A stretch of 13,167 nucleotides of DNA from positions 1-13,167 of the forward strand of contig JAOZRQ010000151.1 of the NCBI GenBank assembly GCA_029940115.1, read 5' to 3'. Made by a program: the position numbers and the translations under genes. This stretch comes from Desulfobacterales bacterium (lineage in GTDB: Bacteria > Desulfobacterota > Desulfobacteria > Desulfobacterales > 4be13). The notes under the pieces are model-generated. The model was given only the letters and a program-made list of their open reading frames with translations. It did no database searches and had not been told where the DNA came from. Below, in pieces: positions 12,344 to 13,167 of the stretch. Positions within the stretch are counted from its first letter, which is position 1; each line of letters starts with the position of its first letter.

Positions 12344-13167
12344 ATGAAAACTTGGCTTGAAGAAAGGATAGGCAATCCCGGTCTGTTCACCGGCAGGAAA
12401 AAGGAACTGGCGTATTTTCTGAGATGGACTGAGCGGACAAAACGGAAAATCTCGCAAAGCACGGCGATTCTCTCTCGGAGAAAAACCGGGAAGACCGCCC
12501 TGTTGCAACGACTGTACAATATCATTTTCCAAAAAAATGACGGAATCATTCCCTTCTATACTGAGATCAGGGAGACAGATCAGTGGGCGGCTGATTTCAG
12601 CGTGGAGTTTTTTCTCACATTTGTCTGCCAGTATCTCGCCTTCAAAACCCGAAAACAGGAATATCTGAGCTATTCCAAAGATAATCTCGCCCGGGCCGCG
12701 AAAGCGGCGAAAAAGGAGAAACTTGCCTATCTGTCAGACTTGACCGAAGATGTTCAGGCATCAGTGGAAAGCGGCCGTGTTGACAATCTGTGGAATCTCG
12801 TAAGAGACGCTCCCCGCATGGTTGCCGAGCACGCTGACGAGCGTGTTGTCCAGATCATTGACGAGTTCCAGTTTCTCAACCGTTTCATTTTCTGGGACAG
12901 AGAGAAAAAACGGCAGGCGGACAATCTTGCCGGCAGCTATTTGGGCACAGCCGAGTATAAGAATGCCCCCCTGCTGGTGGCTGGCAGCTGGGTGGGGTGG
13001 CTGGCCCGTGACCTGCTCCGGATGCTTCCCGGGAGGTTTCAGTTCCATTACCTTGAAAACATCCCCGAAGACGAGGCGGTGGAGATGATCCTGAAATATT
13101 CCCATCTGGAGGATGTCCCGGTGTCGGAGGAGACCGTGCCGCTGATCGCGGGGATCACGGAGGGGAA
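12344..13167 (+). CDS. AAA-type ATPase, DUF234-like, 3' end outside window
   Basis: The frame stays open for 274 codons to the window end. It starts with AGAGGG five bases upstream of ATG 12344. Walker A is SRRKTGKT (44-51), Walker B is VVQIIDEF (168-175) and a sensor-like LLVAGS lies at 210-215. It is homologous to the ATPase at 3675: FTGRKKEL matches FTDRVEIL, STAILSRRKTGKTALLQRL matches STAIISPRRMGKTVLLDRL, and IIDEFQ is shared. The two are clearly diverged paralogues rather than a recent copy. The C-terminal part, where a PD-(D/E)XK nuclease would lie, is beyond the window. Its role is unknown. A receiver-domain remnant lies just upstream, so this locus has probably been rearranged. Confidence 0.85.
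   Translation, partial: MKTWLEERIGNPGLFTGRKKELAYFLRWTERTKRKISQSTAILSRRKTGKTALLQRLYNIIFQKNDGIIPFYTEIRETDQWAADFSVEFFLTFVCQYLAFKTRKQEYLSYSKDNLARAAKAAKKEKLAYLSDLTEDVQASVESGRVDNLWNLVRDAPRMVAEHADERVVQIIDEFQFLNRFIFWDREKKRQADNLAGSYLGTAEYKNAPLLVAGSWVGWLARDLLRMLPGRFQFHYLENIPEDEAVEMILKYSHLEDVPVSEETVPLIAGITEG

Overview
The window looks like a stretch of chromosome from a Gram-negative, environmentally complex bacterium. Gene style, a SiaA/SiaC-type partner-switch module, DUF234-like ATPases and abundant short intergenic repeats suggest a sulfate-reducing Desulfobacterota relative (Desulfonema/Desulfobacterales type). That placement is inference; no rRNA or taxonomic marker is present. There are nine supported genes (one cut by the window end), one receiver-domain remnant, and an unusual density of palindromic and short-period repeats. 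No tRNA, rRNA, CRISPR array or transposase was seen.

Plus strand, 1-7576. A repeat-rich leader (1-401) with a plausible sigma70-like promoter and an inverted heptamer array precedes a two-helix RCK potassium channel (402-1391). A tightly overlapping trio follows: a soluble histidine kinase, a stand-alone receiver and a PIN-domain protein (1486-3401). After a decanucleotide inverted repeat comes a G+C-rich AAA-type ATPase with a C-terminal PD-(D/E)XK-like nuclease domain (3675-5498). A 27-bp-arm palindrome with a T-tract then separates it from the most unusual gene, a HAD phosphatase fused to two HisB-like (imidazoleglycerol-phosphate dehydratase) domains (5630-7576). No other histidine-pathway gene is in the window.

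Minus strand, 11614-7647. Three co-directional genes encode a SiaC-like DUF1987 regulatory phosphoprotein, a Sec-exported ABC-type solute-binding protein and a membrane SpoIIE/PP2C phosphatase resembling SiaA. Together they suggest a ligand-responsive phosphatase acting on a SiaC-like switch protein, but the expected SiaB-type kinase is absent. The phosphatase domain carries about 50 residues encoded by heptanucleotide repeats, which are normally intergenic.

Plus strand, 11996-13167. A large imperfect inverted repeat and a truncated receiver-domain remnant are followed by the start of a second ATPase related to the one at 3675.

The main points of interest are the HAD/double-HisB fusion with reciprocal loss of metal ligands, the HK-receiver-PIN operon, the Sia-like module with an embedded solute-binding protein, and the in-frame heptamer repeats in the phosphatase.
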